From assembly GCA_021732215.1 (NCBI GenBank), contig JAKFVL010000007.1:62001-126000 (forward strand): a stretch of DNA of 64,000 bases, written 5' to 3'. The translations under genes were made by a program, and so were the position numbers. The stretch's first letter is position 1, and every line of letters starts with the position of its first letter. Source of the stretch: Hyphomicrobiales bacterium. Lineage in GTDB: Bacteria > Pseudomonadota > Alphaproteobacteria > Rhizobiales > Xanthobacteraceae. This document shows, in pieces, positions 54,388-62,340 of the stretch. Below the pieces are notes generated by a model that did not search any database, was not told the origin of the DNA, and saw nothing but the letters and a program-made list of their open reading frames with translations.

Positions 54388-54629
54388 CGCGCACCCTCGA
54401 AGTCGTCGGGGAATTCGCGTTCGAGCAGCGTGCGCAGCATGTCGGCAACGGTGAGGCCGCGCTGGAAGGCGGTGACTTTGATCCGGCCGCGCAGCATCGG
54501 CGTCACATCGATTGTCAGGCGCGCGGTGTACGGATTGTCGGCGGGCGAGCGGGCGTCCGACGCCTTGATCCAGGCTTCGGGAGCGGTTGGCCGGGAGGCG
54601 AAGCCGCGACGGATGCGCTCGCCGCTCAT
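54384..54629 (-). CDS. Small ribbon-helix-helix-like protein (ParG-type partner of ParA)
   Basis: 81 aa. Basic N-terminus, then a strand-helix-helix pattern ARLTIDVTPMLRGRIKVTAFQRGLTVADMLRTLLEREF, similar to ParG/omega DNA-binding partners. It starts inside the parA stop, so it is likely the centromere-binding partner of ParA. The family name is inferred from pattern and position. Confidence 0.75.
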   Translation of the reverse strand: MSGERIRRGFASRPTAPEAWIKASDARSPADNPYTARLTIDVTPMLRGRIKVTAFQRGLTVADMLRTLLEREFPDDFEGAR

Positions 54630-55264
54630 GGAGCGAGCCCGTCGATCTCGGTGGCGAGCGCGGCTATCTCCTGCGCGGCGATCGCGCCCGTGGGCACCTC
54701 ATCGGCGAGCCGCCCCGACCGGGCCGCATCGGCGAAGGCGATGCGCTGCCCAACGCGGGATGACAGTACAGGCGGGTCGTGATCGGCGAGATCGGCGGCA
54801 GTCTCGCGGGCGATCACCGTGCGCGCGGCGCAGCGGTTCAGCACGAGCCGGGCCGCAAGATCGGGCCGGTAGACCCTCACCTCCGTCAGCAGCCGCAGCA
54901 TCTCGGCCGACGCCCAGCCGTCGAGCGGAGATGGGGTCGCCGGGATCAGCACCAGTTCAGCGGCCAGCAGCGCCGAGCGCGTAATAACCCCCATGCGCGG
55001 CGGACCATCGATGAGCACGCGGTCGCAGCCTTTCGCCGCCTCCGGCAAGTCGAGATGGAGGAGATCGCGCGGCAGGCCGACGACGCCGAACAGGCGCTTC
55101 AGGCCCTCTCGCGCGCGCTCGGCCGACCAATCGAGCGCCGATGCCTGCGGGTCAGCGTCGACGACTAGGACACGCGCGCCAAGCGCTGCCCACCTGCCGG
55201 CGAGATGAAGCGCGAGCGTGGTCTTTCCGACGCCGCCTTTCTGGTTGAGCAGGGCGACGATCAT
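54626..55264 (-). CDS. parA: ParA-family partition ATPase
   Basis: 212 aa. Deviant Walker A KGGVGKTT at residues 9-16, then VLVVDADPQASALDW and VLIDGPPRMGV. Short ParA type lacking an N-terminal HTH, so DNA regulation would need the small RHH partner. It stabilises the element when it replicates or before transfer. 4-nt overlap with repA. Confidence 0.94.
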   Translation of the reverse strand: MIVALLNQKGGVGKTTLALHLAGRWAALGARVLVVDADPQASALDWSAERAREGLKRLFGVVGLPRDLLHLDLPEAAKGCDRVLIDGPPRMGVITRSALLAAELVLIPATPSPLDGWASAEMLRLLTEVRVYRPDLAARLVLNRCAARTVIARETAADLADHDPPVLSSRVGQRIAFADAARSGRLADEVPTGAIAAQEIAALATEIDGLAP

Positions 55265-56370
55265 CGCCGCTCTCCGCCAGCCGGTCGATGGCCGTTATTC
55301 ACAACCGCGCGGCCGTCTCGACTCGCGCGCGCGTCTTTGAAGTTAGATTCGTTAGAAGAGTTAGGCGGATCGGGTGTCAGCGGAAGTTGCTGATTTTGCG
55401 CCGGGATTCGGTCGTCCGTAAAGGCGGCTTGCGCCCGAAGTCCCGATACGGGTGCGCCCGAAGTCCCGATATCCGTGCGCCCGAAGTCCCGATTTCCAGC
55501 GGCCGGTTTCGCGGCTTTGTCCACAGGGTCCGGCGACGGCGTCGGCCGCAGCACGATGAAGTCGCGCCACTGGCCGCCGGCCTCGACCAGGCGCTCGATC
55601 TCGATGCGGTAGCCGGGCAGCGGCTGGCGCGCGACGAGGCGGCGGACGTCGATCGCGAAGTCGGAGAAGCGCGCCTGGCTCGCGCTCTTGGCATGGAGGT
55701 GGCGGAGCTCGAAGCGCCAGCCCTCGGCCTGACGGCCGGCGTGCTTGCGCGCGACGCGGTAGAGCCAGCGCTCGATCCCACCGGTCAGCGCGAAATAGGC
55801 CGGGTCGATGGTCAGCACGAGCCGGCGATCGAGAACGCCCTGATAGAACCAGTCGGGGAGCACGAACTCCATACCCTCGCAGCGACCCGAGCGCGTGGCC
55901 AGTTCCTCCCATTCGTTGATCCAGGAGAATTGCTGCCGCCGCCAATGCTCGCCCTGGCGGATCGTGGTGCGGATAACGGTCGACTGCAGCCGCGCGAGCG
56001 CACCCTTCAGCAGCTTGTACTCGCGGTTGCCGGTGGCGCGGCCGATCGCGGTCAGGAGATGGTAGGGCGTAAACCGAAAAAAGCGCGACGTCGGCAGGCC
56101 GCGGTCGAGCGCTTCGACGATCTGCGAGCCGGCCCAGATAAGGATGTCGGCATCCCAGATGGTGGCAAGCCCGTGTTCCGGGACAGCGGAGACCTGCACT
56201 TCCGTATCTCCGGTTCTGTAGAGGATCGGCTGCGTGCGCTTCGCCTTGGCGAGTGAGAAGAACGGCCGTTCCATGAGGTCGCGCTGGTCGCGGGGCTTCA
56301 CGTCGCCGGCGAGCGCCTCGAACGGATCGAGGGTCGCGCGTTCGCTTTGGCCGAGGTCGCGCCGCCGCAC
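55261..56370 (-). CDS. repA: Replication initiator protein RepA
   Basis: 369 aa. The conserved part (about 30-290) has RPFFSLAKAKR, WDADILIWAGSQIVEAL, LLTAIGRATGNREYKLLKGALARLQSTV and YRVARKHAGRQAEGW with winged-helix character, as in ICE/plasmid replication initiators. The last about 85 residues are unstructured and encoded by DNA with iterons, so the origin seems to lie inside the gene. The start is GTG at 56370 with no clear ribosome site; a start at the Met of MERPFF is possible. Confidence 0.9.
   Translation of the reverse strand: MRRRDLGQSERATLDPFEALAGDVKPRDQRDLMERPFFSLAKAKRTQPILYRTGDTEVQVSAVPEHGLATIWDADILIWAGSQIVEALDRGLPTSRFFRFTPYHLLTAIGRATGNREYKLLKGALARLQSTVIRTTIRQGEHWRRQQFSWINEWEELATRSGRCEGMEFVLPDWFYQGVLDRRLVLTIDPAYFALTGGIERWLYRVARKHAGRQAEGWRFELRHLHAKSASQARFSDFAIDVRRLVARQPLPGYRIEIERLVEAGGQWRDFIVLRPTPSPDPVDKAAKPAAGNRDFGRTDIGTSGAPVSGLRAQAAFTDDRIPAQNQQLPLTPDPPNSSNESNFKDARASRDGRAVVNNGHRPAGGERR
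55295..55303. promoter_or_regulatory. Perfect DnaA box
   Basis: TTATTCACA fits the TTATNCACA consensus exactly. A near match, TTGTCCACA at 55517-55525, lies on the other side of the iterons. Both are within the repA 3' end, so the region 55295-55525 is a good candidate for the element's origin. Confidence 0.6.
55431..55493. repeat. Three iterons within the 3' end of repA
   Basis: The 17-mer GCGCCCGAAGTCCCGAT occurs at 55431-55447, 55454-55470 and 55477-55493: three exact copies with a 23-bp period, about two helix turns. As 23 is not a multiple of 3, each copy is read in a different frame of repA, so the repetition is not for protein. Between DnaA boxes, this is a typical iteron origin. A less GC-rich stretch is near 55335-55365. 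Confidence 0.8.
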
Positions 56371-56385
56371 GCGGGAGCGCGGCGG

Positions 56386-56688
56386 CTAGCGGCGGAAGCC
56401 GGCATAGGCCGGCGACACCGCCGCGTGGCGTTTGGCGGGGAGCACAACGTCGCCGGTATCGTCCGAGGTCGAGGCCTTGGCGCCGCGATCGACCCACGCC
56501 TGAAGGTCGGAGACCGCGTAGACGACGCGCCCTCCGAGCTTCGAATATTTCGGGCCGGTGCCGTAAGTCCGATGCTTCTCGAGCGTGCGGCCAGAAAGGC
56601 CGAGGAAGCGCGCCGCCTCGGGCGTGCGCAGGTATCGCGGCGGGATGGCGCCGGGGGTCGGGGAGGAGACTGGCGTGGGTTGGGACAT
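56386..56688 (-). CDS. AlpA/excisionase-like helix-turn-helix protein
   Basis: 100 aa. MerR-like HTH_17 domain: YLRTPEAARFLGLSGRTLEKHRTYGTGPKYSKLGGRVVYAVSDLQAWVDRG. In ICEs of this type it lies just before repA and may act as excisionase or activator of the repA-par-tra operon. First gene of the long minus-strand transcript. Confidence 0.9.
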   Translation of the reverse strand: MSQPTPVSSPTPGAIPPRYLRTPEAARFLGLSGRTLEKHRTYGTGPKYSKLGGRVVYAVSDLQAWVDRGAKASTSDDTGDVVLPAKRHAAVSPAYAGFRR

Positions 56689-56833
56689 GGCGGATGCCTT
56701 TTCGTGGCCTTGGAGCGCAGCGCCGAGGATCGGCGGGCGGTGTGGCGCACGGTGGCGAAGCGCGGACGGTCGGGGGGAGGACGAAGATGGAGCGCGTAAG
56801 ATCGACCCCCTGGCGGGGCGGGGCCGAATGCGG

Positions 56834-57391
56834 TCAGCGCGGCGGTCGAAGAAGCGCGCGATAGCCGCCGTTCATCAGCGCGCGGCCGGCGCCGATTAGG
56901 CGCTTGGCGCGACTTCTGAGGTCATGCGCTTTCCATTCGGGCCCGGTCGGCAGACGATCGTCGCCGAACAAGCCGCCGGCAACTTCGCGCGTGGTCGCGC
57001 CGTCGAGATGGCCGTCGAGTGCACGCAAGGTTTCGACCAGGCGGCGCCGGCGGAGCGCCGTCAACTCGCCCGGCGGCTCGGCGCGACTGAAGGTCAGCCG
57101 CCGCCACAGACGCACCAGCGCATCGACCCGGTGCGGGAGGTCCGCGTCGAGTGGCACCATCGCCGCCAACGGCTCCAATTCGGGATCCCCGAGAAGTAGC
57201 ATTGGTTGGTCGAGCCCTGGCGCACCTATCGCCGCATAGGGCGAAAATGAGCGTGGCTCGCCGAGCGCCAGTGGTAGCGCAGATTCGAAGGGACCGAGTT
57301 CAGGCGGCGTTGGCGAGAGAACGACGGTATAGGGTGTCACCCTCGGTAGCCAGAACACGCGGACCTCGATAGCCGAGAGGCGGGGGTCCAC
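56834..57391 (-). CDS. DUF2285 (RovC-type DNA-binding) protein, probably 3' part of a split gene
   Basis: 185 aa from a GTG start that has no ribosome site. The pattern is that of DUF2285: WLPRVTPYTVVLSPTPPELG early, a middle HTH-like region (RRRRLVETLRALDGHLDGATTREVAGGLFG) and the end RAKRLIGAGRALMNGGYRALL. It overlaps the DUF6499 gene by 92 bp in another frame. Removal of one base in AAAGGG at 57396-57401 (CCCTTT in the sense strand) joins the two into one 249-aa or so protein, as in relatives. Confidence 0.85.
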   Translation of the reverse strand: MDPRLSAIEVRVFWLPRVTPYTVVLSPTPPELGPFESALPLALGEPRSFSPYAAIGAPGLDQPMLLLGDPELEPLAAMVPLDADLPHRVDALVRLWRRLTFSRAEPPGELTALRRRRLVETLRALDGHLDGATTREVAGGLFGDDRLPTGPEWKAHDLRSRAKRLIGAGRALMNGGYRALLRPPR

Positions 57392-57584
57392 CGCGAAAGG
57401 GTAAGCCCCATCGCTTTCCGAACAGTGCGTCGGCGCGCATCGCCACCTCGCGTCCAGTCAGAAATCGCCGGGCGTCGGCTTGGTAAGCGGCGCTTCGGCG
57501 CAGGAACTCCCAAGCGAAGCCGGGGCTGGTGATGGTCTGGATTGGGCGATACGCCTCGGGCGATCGCCAGTCGGTATGGGACAT
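57300..57584 (-). CDS. DUF6499 transcriptional-regulator-like protein, 5' part of a split gene
   Basis: 94 aa from the ATG at 57584 with GAGGATGCC before it. The first about 60 residues are DUF6499 (SHTDWRSPEAYRPIQTITSPGFAWEFLRRSAAYQADARRFL); this domain is normally followed by DUF2285 in one chain. Here the frame leaves the conserved path after WGLPF and continues out of register for about 33 residues. It is a natural 5' half of the DUF2285 gene separated by a 1-nt shift. Confidence 0.8.
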   Translation of the reverse strand: MSHTDWRSPEAYRPIQTITSPGFAWEFLRRSAAYQADARRFLTGREVAMRADALFGKRWGLPFRGGPPPLGYRGPRVLATEGDTLYRRSLANAA

Positions 57585-57732
57585 GGCATCCTCACTCGAA
57601 CGGTGGGACCGCCGGCAGCCGGCGGGCCGCATATCCACAGTAATTCCCGTCCCAGTTGCAGATAGATAGCCCGCACGCGGCGAACTAGTGATCGCGCTAC
57701 GCGATCGGGTCTTCACACGATTTGTTAACGGT

Positions 57733-58011
57733 TCAGTTGGAGCGGGCGTCATCGAGCAGCGCGCGGTAGCCGCTGGCGCTCATCCACTGTGCGCGGCTAA
57801 GATGGCTGCGCCAGGCCGCCTCGGCGCGGGCGGGGTCGGCTGAGACGTCGAAGTGCAGCACGATCGCGGCGATCTCGCGCCAGTCCGCGCCGCCGGCCTC
57901 TGCGTCGAGCAGCCGCAGATAGGTGATGACATGGTCGCGGTCGTAGTCGGTCAGCGACTCGCCGACAGGGGCGCGGTCGTTGACGGGCGGATCCAGGGGT
58001 GGCGTCGGCAT
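57733..58011 (-). CDS. DNA-binding RovC/DUF2285-like small regulator
   Basis: 92 aa from the ATG at 58011 with GGAGGAG before it. The sequence SLTDYDRDHVITYLRLLDAEAGGADWREIAAIVLHFDVSADPARAEAAW and RAQWMSASGYRALL is the C-terminal DNA-binding domain type seen in RovC-like regulators, alone. It is a likely regulator of ICE functions. Divergent from the XRE regulator. Confidence 0.82.
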   Translation of the reverse strand: MPTPPLDPPVNDRAPVGESLTDYDRDHVITYLRLLDAEAGGADWREIAAIVLHFDVSADPARAEAAWRSHLSRAQWMSASGYRALLDDARSN

Positions 58012-58130
58012 CGGCCTGCTCCTCCCATGTCCGGCCATCGATCGTCGACTCATAGTATCGCCAACAATGAGGATTGAGGATGACCCGCTTCGAGCACCGA
58101 CCCATAAGCCAACAGATGGTCGATTGTCGA

Positions 58131-58153
58131 GAATACTCCGTGGTGGAATACTC
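58131..58153. promoter_or_regulatory. Direct repeat GAATACTC, probable XRE operator
   Basis: GAATACTC occurs at 58131-58138 and 58146-58153, 15 bp apart, 24 bp before the XRE start codon. A TTGTCG (58124) and TACTCT (58149) pair could be its promoter, so the repeats would overlap it, fitting autorepression. Confidence 0.45.
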
Positions 58154-58176
58154 TACAATCCGCTGCGCTCGCGCGC

Positions 58177-58434
58177 ATGGAAATTCGCGAGGTGCTCGCC
58201 CTCAACCTGAGGAAGAAACGAACCGAAACGGGGCTGAGCCAGGAGGAGTTGGCGCACCGTGCCGGGATCGACCGCACCTATATCAGCGCGTTGGAGCGCA
58301 GCATTTATAATGCCGGGATCGACGTGGTCGACCGGCTGGCGCGCGAACTGGGGCTGGAAGCGGCGGACTTGTTGCGTCGAGCATCCGCAGACCCGCCCGC
58401 AAAGCTGCGCAAGCGCAAAGCCGCCGAGACGTAG
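58177..58434 (+). CDS. XRE-family helix-turn-helix regulator
   Basis: 85 aa. Standard HTH_3 domain: LNLRKKRTETGLSQEELAHRAGIDRTYISALERSIYNAGIDVVDRLARELGL. Such small XRE proteins often repress ICE excision or transfer genes. It is the only plus-strand gene in this part of the backbone, divergent from the RovC-like gene. Basic C-terminal tail (KLRKRKAAET). Confidence 0.93.
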   Translation: MEIREVLALNLRKKRTETGLSQEELAHRAGIDRTYISALERSIYNAGIDVVDRLARELGLEAADLLRRASADPPAKLRKRKAAET

Positions 58435-58512
58435 ATGCGGCGAGCCGAGATGTGTTTCGTGGCCTCCAACCCAAACCTGATGCTAGGATTGCGCGTCTTC
58501 AGGGAACGAGAG

Positions 58513-58542
58513 CGCCCCGCCCGGGTGGTCCCGGGCGGGGCG
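58513..58542. terminator. Bidirectional GC hairpin between convergent genes
   Basis: CGCCCCGCCCGGG and CCCGGGCGGGGCG form a perfect 13-bp stem with loop TGGT. It lies between the ends of the XRE gene (plus) and the DUF736 gene (minus). No T-run is present on either side, so it may be an imperfect or Rho-aided terminator. Confidence 0.65.
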
Positions 58543-58555
58543 TCGCTGGCCGGCT

Positions 58556-58882
58556 TCAGTCGCCTTGGCGCTTGCCATTGGGGCGCGACCAGATGAGGCT
58601 GTAGGTCTCGCCGCCCTCGTCGTCGAAGAGGTTTGCGTAGATCGGAGCGATGAAGCTTGGGTCGTCGAGCTTGAGGCCAAGATAGTCGCGGCCTTCGTTC
58701 GACTGCTTCTGCCAGGCGGCGCCAACTTCGACCGAGCCGACGAAGACCCGATGGGTAGGCGCGTTCTCGTTGGAGCGATTTTCCTCGGGAACGATACGGA
58801 CGTTCTTGGCCTGGACCGCGAGGGTGTTGACGGAGCCGGTGAAGGTGTTGCCCGACTTCTTGAAGGTGCCGATGGTCGCCAT
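58556..58882 (-). CDS. DUF736 family protein
   Basis: 108 aa. DUF736 pattern: [71 protein letters not shown]. The family is common on plasmids and ICEs of alphaproteobacteria and is of unknown role. GACAGGAGAC precedes the ATG. A structured 79-nt element lies 99 nt upstream and has a homologue before the DUF2493 gene. Confidence 0.93.
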   Translation of the reverse strand: MATIGTFKKSGNTFTGSVNTLAVQAKNVRIVPEENRSNENAPTHRVFVGSVEVGAAWQKQSNEGRDYLGLKLDDPSFIAPIYANLFDDEGGETYSLIWSRPNGKRQGD

Positions 58883-58980
58883 GATAGTCTCCTGTCTTGC
58901 TGTCTCGAGCCCGCGCCCATCGCGACCTCGATGGCGATCGCAAGGCCGAGGGCGATCGACGCCGCATCCGTAGGACCGAA

Positions 58981-59059
58981 GCAGCGCGGAGGATGGCGGT
59001 GACGCGACTTTCTTGCCTCGCGAGGAATGACCGCTTGCGGTCAGGGGAAGAAAGTTGCG
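58981..59059 (-). promoter_or_regulatory. Twin structured element, copy 1 (upstream of DUF736)
   Basis: 79-nt block. Outer stem 59003-59014 with 59048-59059 (12 bp, one G-T wobble). Inside it are a perfect CCTCGCGAGG palindrome (59016-59025) and the hairpin TGACCGC-TT-GCGGTCA (59028-59043), giving a three-way junction shape. The flank GCAGCG-GGAGGA-GGCG is shared with copy 2 at 63369. Probably a leader RNA or promoter element of the minus-strand gene. Confidence 0.6.
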
Positions 59060-59418
59060 GCGCCGCCGTTTCGGCACAGGCGATCGAGGGCGAAGCCCGT
59101 CCCTCGGCCAGATCAAGCCAAAGAGAGGACGTGATGGGCCGCGGACCGACAGCACCCCGGCTGGAGACGTGGCCGACTCATCCATCGCCCGACAAGACCG
59201 GGCACCGCCTCATCGCGCAACGACAGGCTCCAGCGAGCAGATCGGACGCGCAATGTTCCGCGTGCCACGCGCCGGAGATCGCGCTCCCGCCCGTCATCGA
59301 CAGTAACGAGATCAAGCCTGCCGCAGGAGATGGCTTCGCAGCCGCGTCTCATCCCGGCCGGCCTCGACGTCCCGCCAATCGATCCAGCCGGCTACCTCAA
59401 GCCGAGCGGGACGGCTCC
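59060..59418. other. Gene-free stretch between DUF736 region and membrane protein gene
   Basis: 359 bp with no convincing gene. A plus-strand frame from an ATG at 59131, preceded by GAGAGG, runs to 59598, but it has no known pattern, is rich in Arg/Pro/Ala and runs antisense into the membrane protein gene, so it is not called. The minus-strand promoter for DUF736 probably lies here. Confidence 0.5.
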
Positions 59419-59895
59419 TCAGCTATCATTGGCGGAACCCAGCATGCGCCTTTCGGCGTGTGGCGGCCTGATGACGCCCGGCCCGGGATCACCCGGATAG
59501 AGGGCGCTCACGCGAGCCCAGGCGACAACCGCTACCATCGCCGCGCCGATGATCGAGAAGCCGACCCGCCAGGCTTCGCCCATGCCGCCGATCGCTGAGA
59601 GGCCGTGGACGGCGTGATAGCCGGCGACGCCGGCCGGCACGGCATAGACGGCAGCAACGATCGCGCGTGCCACAGCCGAGCGCAGCGTCGCGAACAAGAC
59701 CTGGCCGACAAGCAGCACGGCCGCTCCGATGAGCAGTCCGACGATGCCTGCGCCGAGCCATCCGGCGTCATGCTCGTAAGCGAGGAAAGCGGCGGACAAG
59801 CCCGCATAGAAGGGCAGCGCATAGATCGCGAAGGCGAAGAGCAGCCAGAGCATGACGCCGATGCCGGCGAGGCTCAGAAGTGTAGCGATGATCAT
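59419..59895 (-). CDS. Four-helix inner membrane protein
   Basis: 158 aa with four membrane stretches (about 5-40 as two close helices, 48-70, 78-96, 106-125) and a soluble tail ending in ANDS. No enzyme motif. It lies between the DUF736 gene and a 54-aa gene in the ICE accessory region, all on the minus strand. Function unknown; hypothetical membrane proteins are usual at this place in such elements. Confidence 0.72.
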   Translation of the reverse strand: MIIATLLSLAGIGVMLWLLFAFAIYALPFYAGLSAAFLAYEHDAGWLGAGIVGLLIGAAVLLVGQVLFATLRSAVARAIVAAVYAVPAGVAGYHAVHGLSAIGGMGEAWRVGFSIIGAAMVAVVAWARVSALYPGDPGPGVIRPPHAERRMLGSANDS

Positions 59896-60030
59896 CGGCG
59901 TCCTCCATAGAATTGGCGAGGACGCGCTTCCACCACCTCCACAGCGCGCGTTCGAAGCATAGCGAAGAATCGGCCACGCCGGAATCCGAATTCGGATCCG
60001 GCGCCGTCGTGACGAGGCGAAACGACCGCG

Positions 60031-60195
60031 TCAACGATCGAACGGGTCGTAGACATGGACGATGCTCGAGGTGTCGCCGTCGAATTCGGCTTCGGCCATG
60101 ACGCCGTAACCCTCGGGAGTGGAGAAGAGGACGACGCAGACCATGAGGGTCTTGGCGAGGCTCCAGGCATTGGCTTGTGCGAGATTGAGGGACAT
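60031..60195 (-). CDS. Small 54-aa conserved-looking protein
   Basis: On the minus strand an ATG at 60195 opens 54 codons: start SLNLAQANAWSLAKTLMVC, then VVLFSTPEGYGVMAEAEFDGD and end VYDPFDR. ACAGGAGCCGGATCG places a good ribosome site. The codon use and balanced composition suggest a real gene. A perfect hairpin (60215-60235) lies 20 nt upstream, in its likely leader. Family not recognised. Confidence 0.65.
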   Translation of the reverse strand: MSLNLAQANAWSLAKTLMVCVVLFSTPEGYGVMAEAEFDGDTSSIVHVYDPFDR

Positions 60196-60532
60196 CGATC
60201 CGGCTCCTGTCGCGGAGCGGGGACCATCCCCGCTCGACAGACGCCCGACGTGTCCGGGAAATGGCCGCGATCACCGTGGGGCGCAGCCGCACGGCGGAAG
60301 CGCCAGCGTACCGACCCTTCATGGGTTGATCGGATGAGGCCGAGTCCTGGACCAAGGATCAGCGGCTAAGGAGGGGTGTTCACCGAACCGCAGCGGACCG
60401 TTAGAGATCCCTTCGCCCGAGACGATGCTCGCCTAGGCAGTCGATTGCTGTCTGCGTTCTTGCGAGCGTGATGTAGCAGATGTGACGAGCAACGTGTGCT
60501 ATTCCAAAGTCTGCCTAGATGGGGGAAAGATC
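60196..60532. other. Gene-free divergent promoter region with perfect hairpin at 60215-60235
   Basis: 337 bp between the 54-aa gene (minus) and the phospholipase-D-like gene (plus). GAGCGGGGA-CCA-TCCCCGCTC at 60215-60235 is a perfect 9-bp stem with a 3-nt loop, just upstream of the ribosome site of the 54-aa gene, so it might regulate translation or end early transcripts. Nothing else is evident; promoters of both genes must lie here. Confidence 0.55.
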
Positions 60533-62257
60533 ATGCGAAGGTCTGCGCGCGCCGACGGAATCTCTGTTCAAGCGATCGCGGGATCGCATACCGTGTTGCT
60601 GGCGATGAATGCGACGGAAGCGGCCAAGCGCGATCTCCTGGGCTTCGCGGTCGGTCGCCGGCAGGCCAACCAGCAAATCCGCTGGCTCGACGGCTTCAAG
60701 TTCTTCGAGGATTTGGTGCCCGCGCCAGCGGCGGGCGAGACACGCTCGACGCTGGAGCATCCGATCCAATCGTTTCTGTGGGGCCACTACACGGCCGATC
60801 CCAGCACGGACTACGACTACGTCATTCGGCCGCTTTACCTCCCCGGCAATGGCGACCTCGCCAATCTACGCGCCGGAACGGACGTGTCCGTCGCTGTGCG
60901 GACAGAGCCGATTGATGCGGGTACGCACGCAATTGTCTTCAATCGGGGAGCGATCCCGAGCCAGGCGTTCGCACGCAAGTTCGGCAACCGCCCGCCGGCC
61001 GACATCAACGATCCGACGGCCGAGGACGTGCTATGGCTCTCGCGCGGGCTACTCGACGCGGCGCTCGGCTTCATCGGCCAGGCGCGTGGCGCGCGCTTCA
61101 AGCTTCGCGCCGCGCTCTACGAGTTCAGCTACGAGCCAATCATGGACGCGTTCGCGCAGGCCCAAGCGAGCGGCGCAGACGTGAAGATCGTCTACGAGGC
61201 CGGCACGCAGACCGTGAAGGGCGTCACTAAGCCGACCTCGACAACGAACGGCAACGAGCGCGCCATTGACGATTTCGGCTTCGACCGCGATCTGCTGATC
61301 AAGCGGCTGAACCGCGGCGCGATCCCGCACAACAAGTTCATCGTCCTCCTGGAGAACGACCTTCCCGTCCAAGTCTGGACGGGATCGACCAACATTACGC
61401 CGTCCGGATTTCTCGGACAAAGCAATGTCGGTCACATTATTCGTGACGAGACCATCGCGCGGGCATTCAATCTCTATTGGGAGCAACTCTCCGGCGATCC
61501 GTTGATCGACGAAATGAAGGCGTGGTGCTCAGCGAATCCCATGGATCTCGGAATCGGTCTGCCGGACGACGGCATGACGGTAATCTTCAGCCCACGCCAG
61601 AAGTCGAAGATGCTGGACTGGTACGGCGCACGAGTCGAGGGCGCCGAGCAGATGGTGATGCTCACCTCGGCTTTTGGCGTCACCGAACGGCTGGCGCGCT
61701 ATTTCGACAACGACAAGGATTATCTGCGCTTTCTGCTGATGGAAAATCCGAACAAAAAGCCCGAGACGCAGGCGATGATCGAGCGTGATCGCGACACGCA
61801 GATCGCCATTGGGCCCGACCTCAATAAGGACGCGATCGCGCTGCAGCTCGAAGGCCATGAGCTCGACATCTGGCTGCGCGAACGTCATTTTCGGGAGCGC
61901 AACACCGGCCACGTCTTCTACGTGCATACGAAGATCATGGCGGCGGATTTGCTATCGGACGATCCGCTCGTGTTTTCTGGATCGGCAAATTTCTCGCCGC
62001 CGTCGCTCCTCGCCAACGACGAGAACATGGTGCTGATCCGGGGAGACACCGGCGTGGCCGAAGTCTACCTGACCGAGTTCTTTCGTCTCTTCAACCATTT
62101 CTATTTTCGATACGTTGCGCAGGAGACCGCCAAACGCAATCAGGGCGACGTCAACGAGATCGTCTTCCTGGAGACGAGCGACGCCTGGGCCGATGCGTCC
62201 TATAGGCCTGGTCGCTACCACTGCCGGCGACGTGAGCTCTTCGGGGTCGCACCTTAG
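60533..62257 (+). CDS. Phospholipase-D-superfamily protein (HKD nuclease/hydrolase fold)
   Basis: 574 aa. Two HKD motifs: IPHNKFIVLLEN with His266 and Lys268, followed by WTGSTNITPSG; and YVHTKIMAADLLSDD with His465 and Lys467, followed by FSGSANFSPPS. PLD-fold enzymes cleave phosphodiesters in lipids or nucleic acids. No signal peptide, so cytoplasmic; a nuclease or DNA-processing role fits an ICE, and a defence role is possible. The start at 60533 has GGGGGAAAGATC. The first HKD lacks the usual Asp spacing (Glu/Asn-Asp follow). Single plus-strand gene. Confidence 0.87.
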   Translation: MRRSARADGISVQAIAGSHTVLLAMNATEAAKRDLLGFAVGRRQANQQIRWLDGFKFFEDLVPAPAAGETRSTLEHPIQSFLWGHYTADPSTDYDYVIRPLYLPGNGDLANLRAGTDVSVAVRTEPIDAGTHAIVFNRGAIPSQAFARKFGNRPPADINDPTAEDVLWLSRGLLDAALGFIGQARGARFKLRAALYEFSYEPIMDAFAQAQASGADVKIVYEAGTQTVKGVTKPTSTTNGNERAIDDFGFDRDLLIKRLNRGAIPHNKFIVLLENDLPVQVWTGSTNITPSGFLGQSNVGHIIRDETIARAFNLYWEQLSGDPLIDEMKAWCSANPMDLGIGLPDDGMTVIFSPRQKSKMLDWYGARVEGAEQMVMLTSAFGVTERLARYFDNDKDYLRFLLMENPNKKPETQAMIERDRDTQIAIGPDLNKDAIALQLEGHELDIWLRERHFRERNTGHVFYVHTKIMAADLLSDDPLVFSGSANFSPPSLLANDENMVLIRGDTGVAEVYLTEFFRLFNHFYFRYVAQETAKRNQGDVNEIVFLETSDAWADASYRPGRYHCRRRELFGVAP

Positions 62258-62340
62258 GCATCTCGCGACACGGCAGCAGCGACGCCGCACGGTTCGAGCG
62301 AAGGCTGATATTCATCTCAGATGGTCGATGGTGGCGGCGC

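Noticed and set aside
59131-59598. Plus-strand frame with GAGAGG before its ATG
   Set aside because: No domain, Arg/Pro/Ala-rich, and its second half is antisense to a membrane protein gene with clear helices.
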